Position numbers and translations under genes: made by a program | In this document: in pieces, positions 1 to 11,477 of the stretch | Layout: every line of letters begins with the position of its first letter | How positions within the stretch are numbered: the stretch's first letter is position 1 | From: Schistosoma mansoni | Lineage: Eukaryota; Platyhelminthes; Trematoda; Strigeidida; Schistosomatidae | DNA length: 64,000 nt | Reading direction: 5' to 3' | NCBI RefSeq assembly: GCF_000237925.1 | Contig: NW_017386032.1 | Coordinates: 248,001-312,000, forward strand | The notes under the pieces: model-generated | Seen by the model: the letters and a program-made list of their open reading frames with translations, nothing else | Databases searched by the model: none | What the model was told of the DNA's origin: nothing

Positions 1-2999
1 ATCAATTGGAAAGCTAGTGCTTTTAACAAAGTGATTGATAATTTGAATATTGTGGGTTGAAGTGAATCCATTTCATTTCGTGTGTTCCAAATCTTACGCA
101 TCCTCACTGATTTGTATAAGTAAATAAAATTTTTCATAAATCGGTTATTGTAAGTAAAATGCATAAAGTCATCTAGTTCACTGGTGAGAAATAACAATTA
201 CTTTCCAGATTTATACAAATTCAATTTATGGGCGAACGGAATAAGTGAGATAGACTATGATGCTATCGAGTATAAAAGTTATATACAAACTGTTATAACT
301 ATGGTAGATAAAATGATAAGAGTGATAATGATTACCAAAAACAATCCTAAAGTAATGATAATAATGGTGACAATAATCATAATAATAACAATAGTTGGGG
401 AGTAAATTAGAAAACACAAGTACTTATATGACCTAATTCATAAGTGGTCAGACACTTTTATGAATGATATTGAAATAATAAGGAGTAGAAAGGTGTCATT
501 ATTTTGTTCATTTATCACTCGAAGAGCAGTACCAAGATTTACTGAATAACCTGTGTGACTGAAAGACATATATTAGGCACAGATCGACCAGTAAATCCTG
601 GTACTGTCTTCGAAGTGATAAGTGAGCAGAATAATAGTTTACTTCTAAGTTAAGCAGAAACAGCCTTATCTGACGTACGAGCCATAAGTTATGCAAACAA
701 AAAAATGTTACTACTCACCTGCTACTCTTATGGTGGCCAAATTATAGATACTATCCTTTTCTCCTTTCTTCCACTGTTTTAAAAATATTCGAAAAAAATT
801 CATTTCGTTTATCTAACTTAGAACGCTTACGAAAGTTCCTCATCTTTTATTTAGTCACAATAACTTGTTCATCGTTCATTTAAGTAACATTTTCATTTAT
901 AACTTATGGTTATCATGATTAATCTTATTATTTTAACATTATTTTATAAAATATTTAACCTCTTATCACTTTAGTCATTCAAGTTCTTTCAAGTAATTGG
1001 GTATTTTTTGTTCTGGCCTTACAAAAGCTCATCAAGAGGACTAATCGCATTAGACTTAAATATCCCATATCGAATAAAATTCATCAACTTTATCCAGGAT
1101 TTTCAAAACAATGTATCGGAGAAATTCCACAAGATTCTGTTGAATCCACTGATAAAAGAAAAATAAAATTCTTTCAATTAAGTTCGATAAATTAACGTAT
1201 GGTCTATAAAGGGTGGAACTGAATAACATGAAACTGAAACTCATTCACTTATATTTAAATTTCAAATGACAAAAATAAGTATCGGTAAGTTTGATACAGC
1301 GATTCAATCTGAAAATATATCTGACCAGTAGAAGGATTTCCATCCGGTGAATCTGGACAAGAAGGGTTATCTATGACCAAATTATTTAATATCGATGACT
1401 AAATATATGTTCAAGTGTCTCCATTAAAAACACAATTCATTATTTAGCTAAGAAAACATCGATTTTAAATAATTAAATGACATCAATATTGATAAATACA
1501 ACTTTTGACTTCTAACAGAGAAACATATCATTAACATGCACAGAGAAATTTTAAAATATTAATCGACCAACAACTTAGCACTCAATAATTTAAGTAACTG
1601 AGGGTTTCGTTGATCTATATTAACAGCCAAGTAAAGATACATGAACAGAATGTTCCATCTAAATCCATGTTATCAACTAATTGTTTATCTTATCACGTGG
1701 TTCTCAAGTGGTTAGCGTAGATGCTAGGACCTGTCCGTCTACAGATAACTGTATATACAATGTAAGACAATTTTTCACTTTAAGATCTTAAGCACCTAAA
1801 TATATCTTGTAAGTAAATGATTTACTTTTATGTAACATTATTTACCAAAACACATTTTGACACTAAAGACATTATGTGCCAATGTTGTAACATTTAACGC
1901 CTACTAGTATCTAATTTCAAACAAGTAATAGTACGTATTAGAAGGACGTTCAGTCTTAATTCGACAATATCTTATACCGTCAAATAGTTAATGTAGTAAT
2001 GAGGAGTCCATTTTGTCCTGTTATAGCATCTATTTTCACGGTTAATGTTGAAAAGACAGAGCTTAAGAAAGCAACTGATGAAATGATGGATTGTTTTTGG
2101 CATACTAACATCACGCTTATTCTGTGTAACTGTGGTCATTATTTAATCCATTTTTTAAAACTGTCATTTAAGGTACATTAAAGCAAAAAACTTACTAAGG
2201 AATTCTAAAAGAACAATAATTTCCACTTCTTTTGATATCATTATACAGCGGAAGGCATATGACACTATTTCATTTCCGGTCTATAGGAGTAGTATATAGG
2301 AGGGTTCGCACTCCAACTTAAGTAGTTTTAACCTATTCAGTTAGAAGAACGTATTACGGGAAAACGTTTGCTACTAACAAACCGGAAGATTCGGCGAACT
2401 TCGAAAAGCGCCTTTAAAACAACTAATACTTATAAAAGTTCATTGATAAATAAATAAAAACTGAAGACCAAACATTGGAAAAATTTATAATCAGTATGAA
2501 CTTACTTTTATTCACATATTTAAAAGTGATTATCATGTTGGGACAATCAATTAATGGCTAAGCATTACATTAACTAAAACTTTATTCTTCAGTTAAATAA
2601 ATAATCTAACAGAAAACAATGTGTACACTAAATTAATCATAGGTTGACAGCTGACGCATACATTTTACCATCAACTGGGTATAAACTTATATTTACTTAT
2701 AAAAGCAATCATTTTCAACAGAACAGTAGACAAGCTTACTTTACAGGCTTTAGAATATGTTCTAGAAAGCCTTCGTTCAAGAACAATTAAATGTTTGTGA
2801 GCATAACTTCTGGATATTCTCGGAATATATAACATCATATAGATATCTTAAAATCTTTATAACTACTTAATAACAATGCCCTATCCTTTGAAATCAAATG
2901 AGTTTGTTTCTGTCAATAATCTGTAAACTGATTTATGCTTTCAGAAACAATAGTGTTCTCAACTTTTTTTCTTATCTTAGTAGTATAACTTTTCCCGAC
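1..2999. other. AT-rich stretch with no gene recognised
   Basis: I see no convincing coding exon here. Open frames are short and low-complexity, for example an Asn/Ile/Met-rich frame near 184-405. A short segment at about 1700-1735 resembles a tRNA A-box (tggttagcgtagatgc) and could be a decayed SINE, but this is weak. The stretch lies downstream of the minus-strand receptor gene at 4547-5623. Confidence 0.5.
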
Positions 3000-3545
3000 C
3001 GTTGCTGCTGCCTTGACGTGGTGGTCGGGCTTGCCTATCGTGATGAATCAATCGAGCTATACTGGCTAGAACAATTGTTCCTCAAGGTCCTACCATGCCA
3101 GGCAGGTCAGTTGAAGAGCGGTAAGACTAAAAGCAGCAATCCCAATGTCCGAAGGCGAAGTCATACTGCTGACAGTACAGAGGTGTGACAGCAGTAAGGT
3201 GTTTCCTTCAGACAACCAGCATAACAGCGATACTGCCTTCCCACAAGGAGGGGTGGGGTTAGAAAAGGTCGACCCTAAGAATGCACACCTCGCCTTATCC
3301 CACGGATATCCGTCTCCAGCGGTAAGGTCTCAACAAGTACGGATCTAACACAAAAACTACCACAAAAGGGGTCGTGTGTGACCGATCTCAATCAGTTGTC
3401 CCTTGGGCACTGCGGTCACGCTCTCAGGTCATTAAGACCACTCTTAACCCAATTTCCTTTTCAGGTACCTCTAGAAAAACCCTTCCACGGTGTGGGCAAC
3501 CGGGAAGTGATGACCGGTCTCATACCTCTAACAGCACTGAAGACT
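3000..3545 (+). repeat. GC-rich interspersed repeat, probably the leader of a retroelement
   Basis: The base composition changes sharply from AT-rich flanks to a GC-rich block of about 545 bp, with no long open frame. Its texture (repeated 'aaggtcctaccatgcc', 'gtaaggtctcaacaag' type segments) matches 5' leader-like segments of schistosome non-LTR elements as I remember them. No second copy occurs in this window, so the family assignment rests on memory and composition only. It could instead be a stand-alone non-autonomous repeat. Confidence 0.4.
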
Positions 3546-4546
3546 GATTATAACTTTTGTATGGTTAAATCATATATTTCAAATATTTCTGCCATTTTTC
3601 CTATTCTATTAGATTATTTTCTTTTTATCTTCTTCTACTTCATAATTTTAGCTTTAACTAAATAGACTTTAATCGGCTTAAGTTTGATCTGTTCATTATA
3701 TAACCATTAACTTTTAGTATGATAGACTTTTTCTATTATCAATGTTTCACAATTTAATTTTGTGTATAGTATTTGGTCGCGTCATTTTATTCAATTCTTC
3801 AGCTTTATTTGTACCGTCATAAATTATGTTGCGATGTGTCCTTATATTAAATCATAACTAAATTCATTTATATAAGCATTTTCAACTCAATTTTGTAATT
3901 GAGACGTTGAAGCATGGTGAGCAGCTGGTGCGAACCTAACGACGTTAATTGAATTTATATTATTCTGTGTAAATAGTTCTTACACTATATCAAGTTGTTT
4001 ATAATTCATGAACAGTAAGTGATGTGGCAGCAATAATGGGTTAAAATATATCATCTTATTAGGATAGCATAAAACCATAGATTGATTACATGATGAAAAT
4101 GCGTCAGTAACACATAAATTAATGGACTAGAAAAGGGCTTTTCAAGTTCTATTTGGTCATTTCTTTGAATATTCCTAACATTTAATTAATGTCATCTACA
4201 CTGACTACTTTAGCGTCTCTCATCAAACGATAGTCAATCCATATCCGTCTGCTTTTGAGATACTTTTAAAATTCTTCAGTATATTGAATTTTATTTTCTC
4301 ATTGAAAAAAAGCACATTTTAAACATCCTTGAAATGAGACAAATGTTATGCTACTCTTTTTAATGTGTTTAGTTTTATTAAACTAAAAGAAATTTTAAGT
4401 TGTTGAAATGGAAACTGACACAAAATTGTAAGTAACGGTGTGTAACTTAGTTTTAAACAATCATGATGAATTGTTTTATAACCTAAGTGAAAAGTATTCA
4501 GCATGATCACTCACTCTTGATAATAATATTTTTTCCATGTAATTTA

Positions 4547-5623
4547 TCAAACCTTTTGTTTAGTATCATTCATTTTCGGTTTGTAGCATGGTCTACATAT
4601 ATCCAGTACAACTAGACGAAATGGTTTAAAATATTTGAAGTAAATAAAAAAATCAAACAGTTCACGTGTAAAATGTAAATTCCAAAATATATTTGCTATT
4701 TGAATTGCAAATTTGGACTGATTCAACGCATTTCTAATATCACTATATCTACCAATAATATAAGCGACGGCTTGCGGAATCGATGTTAAAGTATATGATG
4801 CTGAGTAGACTAAAAAGAATACTGTAGTATGTAATTGTCTACGATCAGTCATACTCATCTTTCTTGTAGCTGTATCTTTTACATGTTTACGTATACGTAG
4901 AAGAAATGCCAAATTAACACCGACTAATATTAGACTTTGTACACAGCCTAAATTTGAAAACAATGCATGGTATAATCTAATTGCATATTGATTTGGTTCT
5001 AAAGAACATTGTATTTTTGATTCAACAACATACCAACCACTTATGAAGAGTACTGGCAACATCATCAGGAAGCTCAACAGGTAGACTGTACCACATGCAA
5101 ACCAAACATAATATTTCGGCAACTTATTAAATAATATTGGAAAATATATGCAAAAGAAACGATCCAACCCAGCACAGACTAATAAATTACCCATGCATGT
5201 TGACACAGATGAATAAATGAATCGATGTATTCTACATACCATTGGTGAAACGTTGTTTATAATAAAGTACACTTCGCCTTTCGTAATAAATGGTAAACCT
5301 TTAGCAGAAAATAACCATAACCAACCATATATTATGTTCGTTATTGAATTCATGATTGCAATAAATGCCATGTAGATCATATGACGTGGCATTAACTTAA
5401 TTTGAATAAACGTAACAGCTGATATGAATGTGTTCGAAATAAGTCCTAGGATAGATATAACTGGTAATAAGTAACCGGACCATGCTCCTAACAACATAGA
5501 TACTCCACAACTTAATGGATCATTTTGAATTATTAAATTTGAAGTATTTATAAAGGATGAATCACAACCTTCATATGTATCCCATGGAGTATTTCTAAAC
5601 TGTCCAGTTAAGTTTTCCATCAT
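4547..5623 (-). CDS. Rhodopsin-like (class A) G protein-coupled receptor, intronless
   Basis: Complete 358-residue single-exon protein. It has N-linked sites at N4 and N26 in a short extracellular N-terminus, then seven hydrophobic segments at about 50-72, 80-104, 130-152, 171-195, 218-243, 262-290 and 305-330. C130 at the top of TM3 and C206 in loop 2 fit the class A disulfide. The TM3 end reads LDRFFCIYFP, a DRY variant (D154-R155-F156). TM6 has a Pro (SIPQAVAYII). TM7 lacks NPxxY and instead reads ELFDFFIY (321-328). It is clearly a paralogue of the receptor at 10383-11477, sharing KGLPxxTxG after TM2, the YFPxxFxxLPK loop, and PQxVxYIIxR. The ligand cannot be read from the sequence. Flatworm-specific orphan rhodopsin families with altered TM7 motifs are known (for example PROF1), and membership is my inference. 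The start is the first ATG pair before TM1. Confidence 0.92.
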   Translation of the reverse strand: MMENLTGQFRNTPWDTYEGCDSSFINTSNLIIQNDPLSCGVSMLLGAWSGYLLPVISILGLISNTFISAVTFIQIKLMPRHMIYMAFIAIMNSITNIIYGWLWLFSAKGLPFITKGEVYFIINNVSPMVCRIHRFIYSSVSTCMGNLLVCAGLDRFFCIYFPILFNKLPKYYVWFACGTVYLLSFLMMLPVLFISGWYVVESKIQCSLEPNQYAIRLYHALFSNLGCVQSLILVGVNLAFLLRIRKHVKDTATRKMSMTDRRQLHTTVFFLVYSASYTLTSIPQAVAYIIGRYSDIRNALNQSKFAIQIANIFWNLHFTRELFDFFIYFKYFKPFRLVVLDICRPCYKPKMNDTKQKV

Positions 5624-6123
5624 GCAGTATTGAAATTTCTATTATAGTTACAAAATAATTGATAAATTAATATGACTTAAATAGAATGTTAATAAAAAGC
5701 AGTGTTTTATAATATGTATTCATGTTTGTTGAGAATGAACCCATGTGAACTGATAATTTTTCAAAGAGGGAAGTTGAATAATATTAATTATATTATGATG
5801 TTATTGAAGTCACGTATTTTCAAGCAAGTGCATACACAATAGAATGTTTCATCTGCCGGCTTCAGTGTGCTTTGTGAGAGAATAATATCGTCATTTGCAG
5901 ATTAGTGAGTTATATTTTATAAAAAAGAATATTTTCAATGGGTTTTATATCAACTGTAAATAAATCCCTATAACACATTTTTGTATGTAAACTAGTTAAA
6001 AGAAACTTGTCTTTATATTTAGTTGGAATCTATGGACTGAAATTAAACTAACAGTGATTATTTTACTATGATTATCTCTATGGGAATTCAATATATTCAG
6101 AGTTGATAATTGTAGTGGGTGAT

Positions 6124-6126
<3 letters not shown>

Positions 6127-6175
<49 letters not shown>
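6127..6175. repeat. (AT)n microsatellite
   Basis: Uninterrupted AT dinucleotide run of about 49 bp, directly upstream (in gene sense) of the receptor at 4547-5623. Confidence 0.95.
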
Positions 6176-6177
<2 letters not shown>

Positions 6178-6789
6178 GAACTCGCTTAATCTGAATAAGT
6201 GTCTTTATCTATTTTCAATATATGGTATCATATAAATTTCAAATTGCATGCGAAGAAGAATTGAACGAACTTAAAATTGATACATATCAATGTTCTATTG
6301 ACTAGGGAATATAAATAAATGAAAATCCTTCTGGAGACTTTACAGATTTTTAATTCAATATCCTACTAATATACTGAGTAAAGTTTTGAATGTAGGTAGT
6401 TTATATTATTTAGAATATGATATACAATTGTGTATTTAACTAGGTTATATATGTGCTCTAATATTTGTCCCTCAGAATAAAAAAGGTGATTAATTCCAAG
6501 GGTTTACACACAAGTTTGGTAAGGAATGTAATTGGATTATATTCAGGAGCTACAAAATTTCAAAGAAAATATCGAGTTTAAAAGACTCTACGTAGTTAGA
6601 AAAATTATTCTAAAGCTTATTATTTTGAAACACGAAGAAAAATTCGAGAAATAAAATTGCTGCTAAGATGAAGAGTAAATAAAGTTGAAAAACTTTAAAT
6701 CAAGTTTATCTTCAGCTGTCTGGTGCTATTATGTCAGTCAACATTGTACACCTTCTTAATACTGATTAATTGAAATTTTTTATTGAGAT

Positions 6790-6880
6790 TATGAACCGAT
6801 CAGTTGTAGACCACCATTAAAAACCTGGAAGAACTGGACGGCCGTTTCGCCCTAGTATAGGACTCCTTAGCAGTACGCAA
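6790..6880 (-). repeat. SINE fragment with degenerate hammerhead ribozyme motif
   Basis: On the minus strand a Schistosoma-type hammerhead reads CTAAGGAG, then a stem II of GTCC/GGGC, then CGAAAC, then a self-complementary stem III (ACGGCCGT) ending in GTC. The expected CUGANGA core reads CTAAGGA, with one core G changed to A, so cleavage is probably lost. The same unit recurs at 12270-12430, where tRNA-like boxes are still visible. This matches the tRNA-derived, hammerhead-bearing Sm-alpha type SINEs of schistosomes. Confidence 0.75.
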
Positions 6881-7224
6881 CAACGATTTCGCATACATGA
6901 CTCATTTGATGTACGCATGAATAAATATATAGATGACTAACTGAATCTTTCTCTGAATAATCTCGCAGAAATAGTTCTGTTGGTTTATATAGCATTATAA
7001 GGTAACCGAATTCTATTTCCCAATGTTTTTAAAGCATTACGATAGATTAGTTTGTTACTTATAAATGAAGATTTTATTTATCAATTAAACATTTGTTATA
7101 TCATATTAATTTGTTTCCGTATTTGTTTTGTTTTCCTCATAAATAATGAACTAAAAGTTGTTATCTTTACAACTAAGAAACAGTTTCGCCCGAATTCCTT
7201 CGCTCTATTGCGTGTCGACATAAT

Positions 7225-7310
7225 TTTATTTATTTATTAATTTGGACACATAAATATTGGTACAAAGGGGGCACAGAATACAAATGCTCCACATAAGTCG
7301 AGATAAAGTA
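7225..7310 (-). mobile_element. 3' terminal fragment of SR3-like RTE retrotransposon
   Basis: The minus strand ends with the tail 'ttggtaccaatatttatgtg'-like sequence followed by a TAAA/TAAT repeat. The same tail occurs at 53450-53515, where it follows a recognisable reverse-transcriptase C-terminus. Only the tail is present, so this copy is strongly 5'-truncated, or it belongs to the related non-autonomous family at 20690-21210. Confidence 0.6.
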
Positions 7311-8081
7311 GGAAATGTGTAGATATATAAAAAAAAAAAAACAAATTCATGGAGTTTTGCATGTGTTTTAAAAATCTGTTTATGCTCCTTAAGAAATTAC
7401 ATGCAATCCAAATACTGTTTTAGGAACAAGAGAATTTTGGGTGAAACAATATTTTCAGCCAATTTATTCTCAGGCCAAATGATTTTAGTAAGTATTGTTT
7501 TATAGTAAGTAATGTTAGGGGTGAACAAAATTTTCGTTTATATCAGTTAGTAATTCATTAGTTCCTTTACAAGTAATGATAGGAAGATTTGCCCAGATGT
7601 TACAATAAATGAAGAACTAGAGTTCACATACAATATTTTGATTAAAACGACACATCCTCTGTATCTTCTGAATAAGAGTATGGATAAAGTGAATAGCAAG
7701 GTAGTGATATCGATGACTTAAAAGAAATCACTCATTTTGTAGCTACAATTCAACTGATATATAGCTAGTGATGTACTACAGGACAAACTAACTAGAGTGG
7801 AGAAGAAGATATTTTATGTAGTTAATCTTTCTATCCTTCTCTAACTGACCTGTGGTTGTTCGTCAACTAAAAGATATATTATCTGGTTTTGTCACAGCTA
7901 TACATATCTCCAAATTCATCTACTGCTTTAGAGACGATTATATCGGATGTACAACCAGATAATTCGGCCAACGAGTTAGTGAGTACCTTTATTCGGGGTT
8001 CGGAAAGGGTATGACTAAAATAGTACACAACTTCTAAATAAATAATATATTTGTAATATCCCAATGAGTAGAAAAATTAGA

Positions 8082-8126
8082 TTTTCTGACGTTTCGTGAC
8101 TCAGCGTAAGCCACTTCTTCAGAGAA
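8082..8126 (-). ncRNA. Hammerhead ribozyme motif in left arm of Penelope-like element
   Basis: Read on the minus strand this is the same motif as at 9060-9104: CTGAAGA (rc of 8116-8122), a 5-bp stem II (GTGGC/GTCAC), GAAAC, and the cleavage triplet GTC. Stem I TTCT/AGAA flanks it. All conserved core positions (CUGANGA, GAAA, GUC) are present. Hammerheads in pLTRs of Penelope-like elements are established knowledge; activity of this copy is inferred. Confidence 0.75.
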
Positions 8127-8381
8127 TAAATAACCAAATTAACATTAATCCAAGTTTAAATAGTACAACGGAACAATCAAAGAATATTAGGTGATCAATC
8201 AAAAACAGGTCTGAATAAATCAATGTCACGTCATTTCATTTCGGTCAAGGTGATTCATAAGCGACTTGTAAGTAATTTTGTGTGTATGTATGCACTGTTA
8301 ATAATGACAAAATGTGTGACCTTTATAATGAAAAAGGATAGAGTTTAATTTGTAATGTAATGTGTGAAATTGTAAATAATA

Positions 8382-8969
8382 TCAGACTAAGTGACTAGGA
8401 TAGATGGTCCAGGTAGGATGTATGGTAAGGCCTTCCTTTCTATTGAGAGCTGTGGGATTAAGCATTATATGGAAAGCCTCAGCTACTCTTCTTTCTTTGT
8501 AGTTGGAAAAACCTTTTTGTAGTATTTTGATATTTTTGAAGTCAATTTGATGATTGTTGAAAATGGCGTGAACTGCTATCGCCGATTTAATTTGAAGTCT
8601 ATCTAATTCTACAGGATTATTAGGAGGTTTCTTTGTGTACCTAATATGTTCTTTGGCGCGAGTCAAGATTTCGCGAGATGACTCTCCAATATAGAAGGCA
8701 TCACAATCGATACAACCTAATTTGTAGACGCAGTTCAGTGTCGGCATGAAAGAGATTTTTTCTTTTAACCGAACTAAAGTATTTCGAAGTGTGTTCGTTG
8801 TTTTGTAATATACTTTAATTCTGTGTTGTCTTAAGATCCTTTGGAGTTCTTCAGTTGTGCCATGACGGTAAGGTAAAACTGCAGTACCAATCCACGGCAT
8901 TTCATTCGAGTTGTTATTATTATTACGTGATAAACTGTCTTGTTTTAATAAACTTCTAATAATCTTCAT
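8382..8969 (-). CDS. GIY-YIG endonuclease domain of Penelope-like retroelement (partial)
   Basis: A 195-residue frame. Residues 80-110 hold the GIY-YIG core: C80-V-Y, then CxxC (C86, C89) and FYIGESSRE (92-100), followed by R104 and H108. A later E164 (RRVAEAFH) and LNRKEG (175-180) fit the family's metal-binding Glu and the C-terminal motif. The Cys-x2-Cys insertion before YIG is typical of Penelope-like elements. The N-terminal part (about 20-75) resembles the linker after the reverse transcriptase, but the reverse transcriptase itself is missing. The frame is intact over the domain, suggesting a fairly recent insertion. The first Met may not be a natural start, because in a complete element this would be the C-terminus of a longer polyprotein. 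Confidence 0.8.
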   Translation of the reverse strand: MKIIRSLLKQDSLSRNNNNNSNEMPWIGTAVLPYRHGTTEELQRILRQHRIKVYYKTTNTLRNTLVRLKEKISFMPTLNCVYKLGCIDCDAFYIGESSREILTRAKEHIRYTKKPPNNPVELDRLQIKSAIAVHAIFNNHQIDFKNIKILQKGFSNYKERRVAEAFHIMLNPTALNRKEGLTIHPTWTIYPSHLV

Positions 8970-9059
8970 AGGAAAATTATTAAATTGTAAGATGCTGATT
9001 ACATTATTTTGTTCTTTTTGTTTGTCCTCTTCTGAGATTAATGTTAATTTGGTTATTTA

Positions 9060-9104
9060 TTCTCTGAAGAAGTGGCTTACGCTGAGTCACGAAACGTCAG
9101 AAAA
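9060..9104 (+). ncRNA. Hammerhead ribozyme motif in right arm of Penelope-like element
   Basis: Plus strand: CTGAAGA at 9064-9070; stem II GTGGC (9072-9076) pairing with GTCAC (9086-9090) across an 'ttacgctga' loop; GAAAC at 9091-9095; GTC at 9096-9098. Stem I is formed by TTCT just before CTGAAGA and AGAA just after GTC. Stem III is minimal, as in retroelement hammerheads that work best as dimers. The core is intact; self-cleavage is inferred. Confidence 0.75.
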
Positions 9105-9153
9105 TCTAATTTTTCTACTCATTGGGATATTACAAATATATTACTATTTATTT

Positions 9154-10382
9154 ATAACAATCTACCCAATGCTCAATTTATTCAAAATTATCAAATCAAA
9201 ACTTGGTAATGATAAGTACACAACTTCGTTCTATAGCAATTGCTAGGTAGCCGTCATGAAGTAGATAGAACTAATTCATTAAACATAGGTTATCTTGTAC
9301 ATTCAACTTCTTTTGATGAACTTCAACCTTTTCTTCTATATATGGCTAAAGTTACAGAGATTCAAGCTAACAAACCTACTCTCTATATTCATAATAAATT
9401 CTCAACACTCCTTCCTCATCCTGGACCCGATAAGACTAAAGAAATAATTTTATTTTTTATCATTATCTTTCATATCCTTCGTATGTCTATTTTTTTCCAC
9501 CCATCTTTTTCGCATACATTGTCCGCTGTCTAATTTTTTTCATCAGGCTCTACAGTTTCAAATCGAAAATTATTTTTTGTGTTACAAAAGACAAAACATT
9601 ACAGAAGAAATTACTATTCAAGACTCAATTGGCGTGAATTTTTTCATTCTCAATTTACAATCCGGATTAACACAACTTTAATATTTTGTCTATTGTGATA
9701 CAAGAATTTTGGATTTGTAACAGTAGAGCCTGGTGAAGACGTTCTCGAAAACGATCGTTCTCTTTAACACTCATCCATAATACCAATAGTTGCTAAAGTA
9801 AAATATACTTCACAAACAATCTGAACAACTTTAGTACAGATCAATTATTTTAAAACTCTGTATTTCAAGTTATTAAAGAATATTACTAATTCGGTTACAT
9901 AATTGATAGTAGATAAATGCATTGTTATGAATCGGAATAAGAAGTAAAATAGATTAACATGTATTTTATTCAAGTCTGGTTGCTTGATGACAATGTGTAT
10001 TTTTAGATGATATACCACATGAACATAGAAATGATTTGGGTACATAATTAGTACGACACAATTTAAATAATCTTATGATGAGTTTTATTGAACATCAACA
10101 CAGAACAAATACGAACTCTATAGGTATATTTACGTGATCTAATGTTCTGAGGTGATTGTATAAAATCGATCACGTTATAGAACAATTGTCTGCTTCTGAA
10201 AACAACTTAAAATTAGAAATCACATAATCATATAATGTGATAGTGTGTACCCGTTCATCTTGACTCAGATGAACTCTTTGTTTGCTTCTTTCTTCATATT
10301 ATAAAATAATTTGTATATCATTGTTCAATTACTTGAATATTTATGTTTACTCATTATTGAAGTTTGTTTTATAAGCACTCTG
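9154..10382. other. Spacer between Penelope-like element and second receptor gene
   Basis: AT-rich, with only short non-conserved open frames on either strand. It lies immediately downstream (3') of the minus-strand receptor gene and probably contains its 3' UTR. No other feature seen. Confidence 0.5.
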
Positions 10383-11477
10383 TTATGATCGCTGCTGATA
10401 TGTTGAAAATTGAGAGTTCAGGGTAGAGTTCATGTTCTTGAACTTTCCAAAACTTCTGTAAACTAATAAGCATGTTTCACGTACTGGTTGAAAATAAAAG
10501 TAACCCAATACAAAATCAAACAAACTTCTACAGAAGAACAAAGACCATATTATATCACCAATGTTTTGACACAAATCAGAATTAGCATTAATGAAACCAA
10601 CCAGAGTAGCTCTGTTTATGATGTATACAACACTTTGCGGAACACCAAACACTGCATAAGATGCAGAAAGTATAATTAGAAATGTCAAAGTTTGAAGCTG
10701 TTTACGATCCGTTGCAGTTGTGTTTTTCATTGTACTCATTCGTCGCAGTTGTTTGCGTATGCGTACAGAAAACATTATATTTATGGTGATGGTGATGAAT
10801 AGTTGTACAGGTCCCATATTTGTTACCAACGCATTGTAAAATAAAATATAGATACTATCTGGTCTAACCCAACAATGAAGCTTTCCTTCAACTACAAACA
10901 AGCTGCTAACGATAAGAAATGGAATTGTCATAAGAAAGCTTATGAGCCACACTGTACCGAAAGCATACCAAGCGAACTTTTTTGGTAAGTTTGAGAATTT
11001 TGTTGGGAAATAAACAGTTAGACAACGATCAACCGCTGAGCACAGTAGAAAGTTACACATTAGATTTGAAGAAAACGAATGCCAAAAACGGAAAAACTTA
11101 CACGAATCTATGGACACATACAACAGGAAGAAATATTTATCACCATTTGTTGCGTACGGTAATCCTTTGGTTAGGTAAAACCAAAACAAGTCATACACCA
11201 TACTGACAAGTATATTTGATATCGATGATCCAAGGAAGTATACTGACGATCTAGTTTTACGACTGGATGCAATCAACACACTAGTCAGTGTAGTATTAGT
11301 GATAAATGATATAATTAGGAATACAGGCAGAATATAGGCTGATATGAAACCCAATACTGTTGATGCTATGCACGTCGCATAAAGACCCTCTGTCCATTTC
11401 ACTAATAGCTTGTTACAAATTAGTTTGGAACTCCATGGGTCTTCTCTGAATGGCCATGTAGTTATGTTATACTCCAT
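10383..11477 (-). CDS. Rhodopsin-like (class A) G protein-coupled receptor, intronless
   Basis: Complete 364-residue single-exon protein. It has an N-glycosylation site at N4, C126 before TM3 and C202 in loop 2 for the class A disulfide, and a TM3 end VDRCLTVYFP, a DRY variant (D150-R151-C152). Seven hydrophobic segments lie at about 40-68, 78-102, 126-148, 167-194, 212-236, 261-286 and 305-330. TM6 holds the Pro in GVPQSVVYIINR. TM7 lacks NPxxY and reads SLFDFVLGYFYF (318-329), closely paralleling ELFDFFIYFKYF in the receptor at 4547-5623. Shared blocks (YFPxxFxxLPK; GTVxLxSFLM; TDRxQLxT; SASY) show that the two arose by tandem duplication. The Ser/Thr/Asn-rich tail after 345 could be a phosphorylation region. 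Ligand and coupling are unknown. Confidence 0.92.
   Translation of the reverse strand: MEYNITTWPFREDPWSSKLICNKLLVKWTEGLYATCIASTVLGFISAYILPVFLIISFITNTTLTSVLIASSRKTRSSVYFLGSSISNILVSMVYDLFWFYLTKGLPYATNGDKYFFLLYVSIDSCKFFRFWHSFSSNLMCNFLLCSAVDRCLTVYFPTKFSNLPKKFAWYAFGTVWLISFLMTIPFLIVSSLFVVEGKLHCWVRPDSIYILFYNALVTNMGPVQLFITITINIMFSVRIRKQLRRMSTMKNTTATDRKQLQTLTFLIILSASYAVFGVPQSVVYIINRATLVGFINANSDLCQNIGDIIWSLFFCRSLFDFVLGYFYFQPVRETCLLVYRSFGKFKNMNSTLNSQFSTYQQRS

Larger units (their letters stand above)
8036..9153 (-). mobile_element. Truncated Penelope-like element with inverted terminal arms
   Basis: Inverted arms at 8036-8150 and 9036-9153 are almost perfect reverse complements and enclose a minus-strand GIY-YIG domain. 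Penelope-like elements characteristically carry terminal pLTRs, often in inverted orientation, and a GIY-YIG endonuclease downstream of the reverse transcriptase. The reverse transcriptase is absent, so this is a 5'-truncated copy. The arms carry hammerhead ribozyme motifs, annotated separately. The element sits between the two receptor paralogues. Confidence 0.82.
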
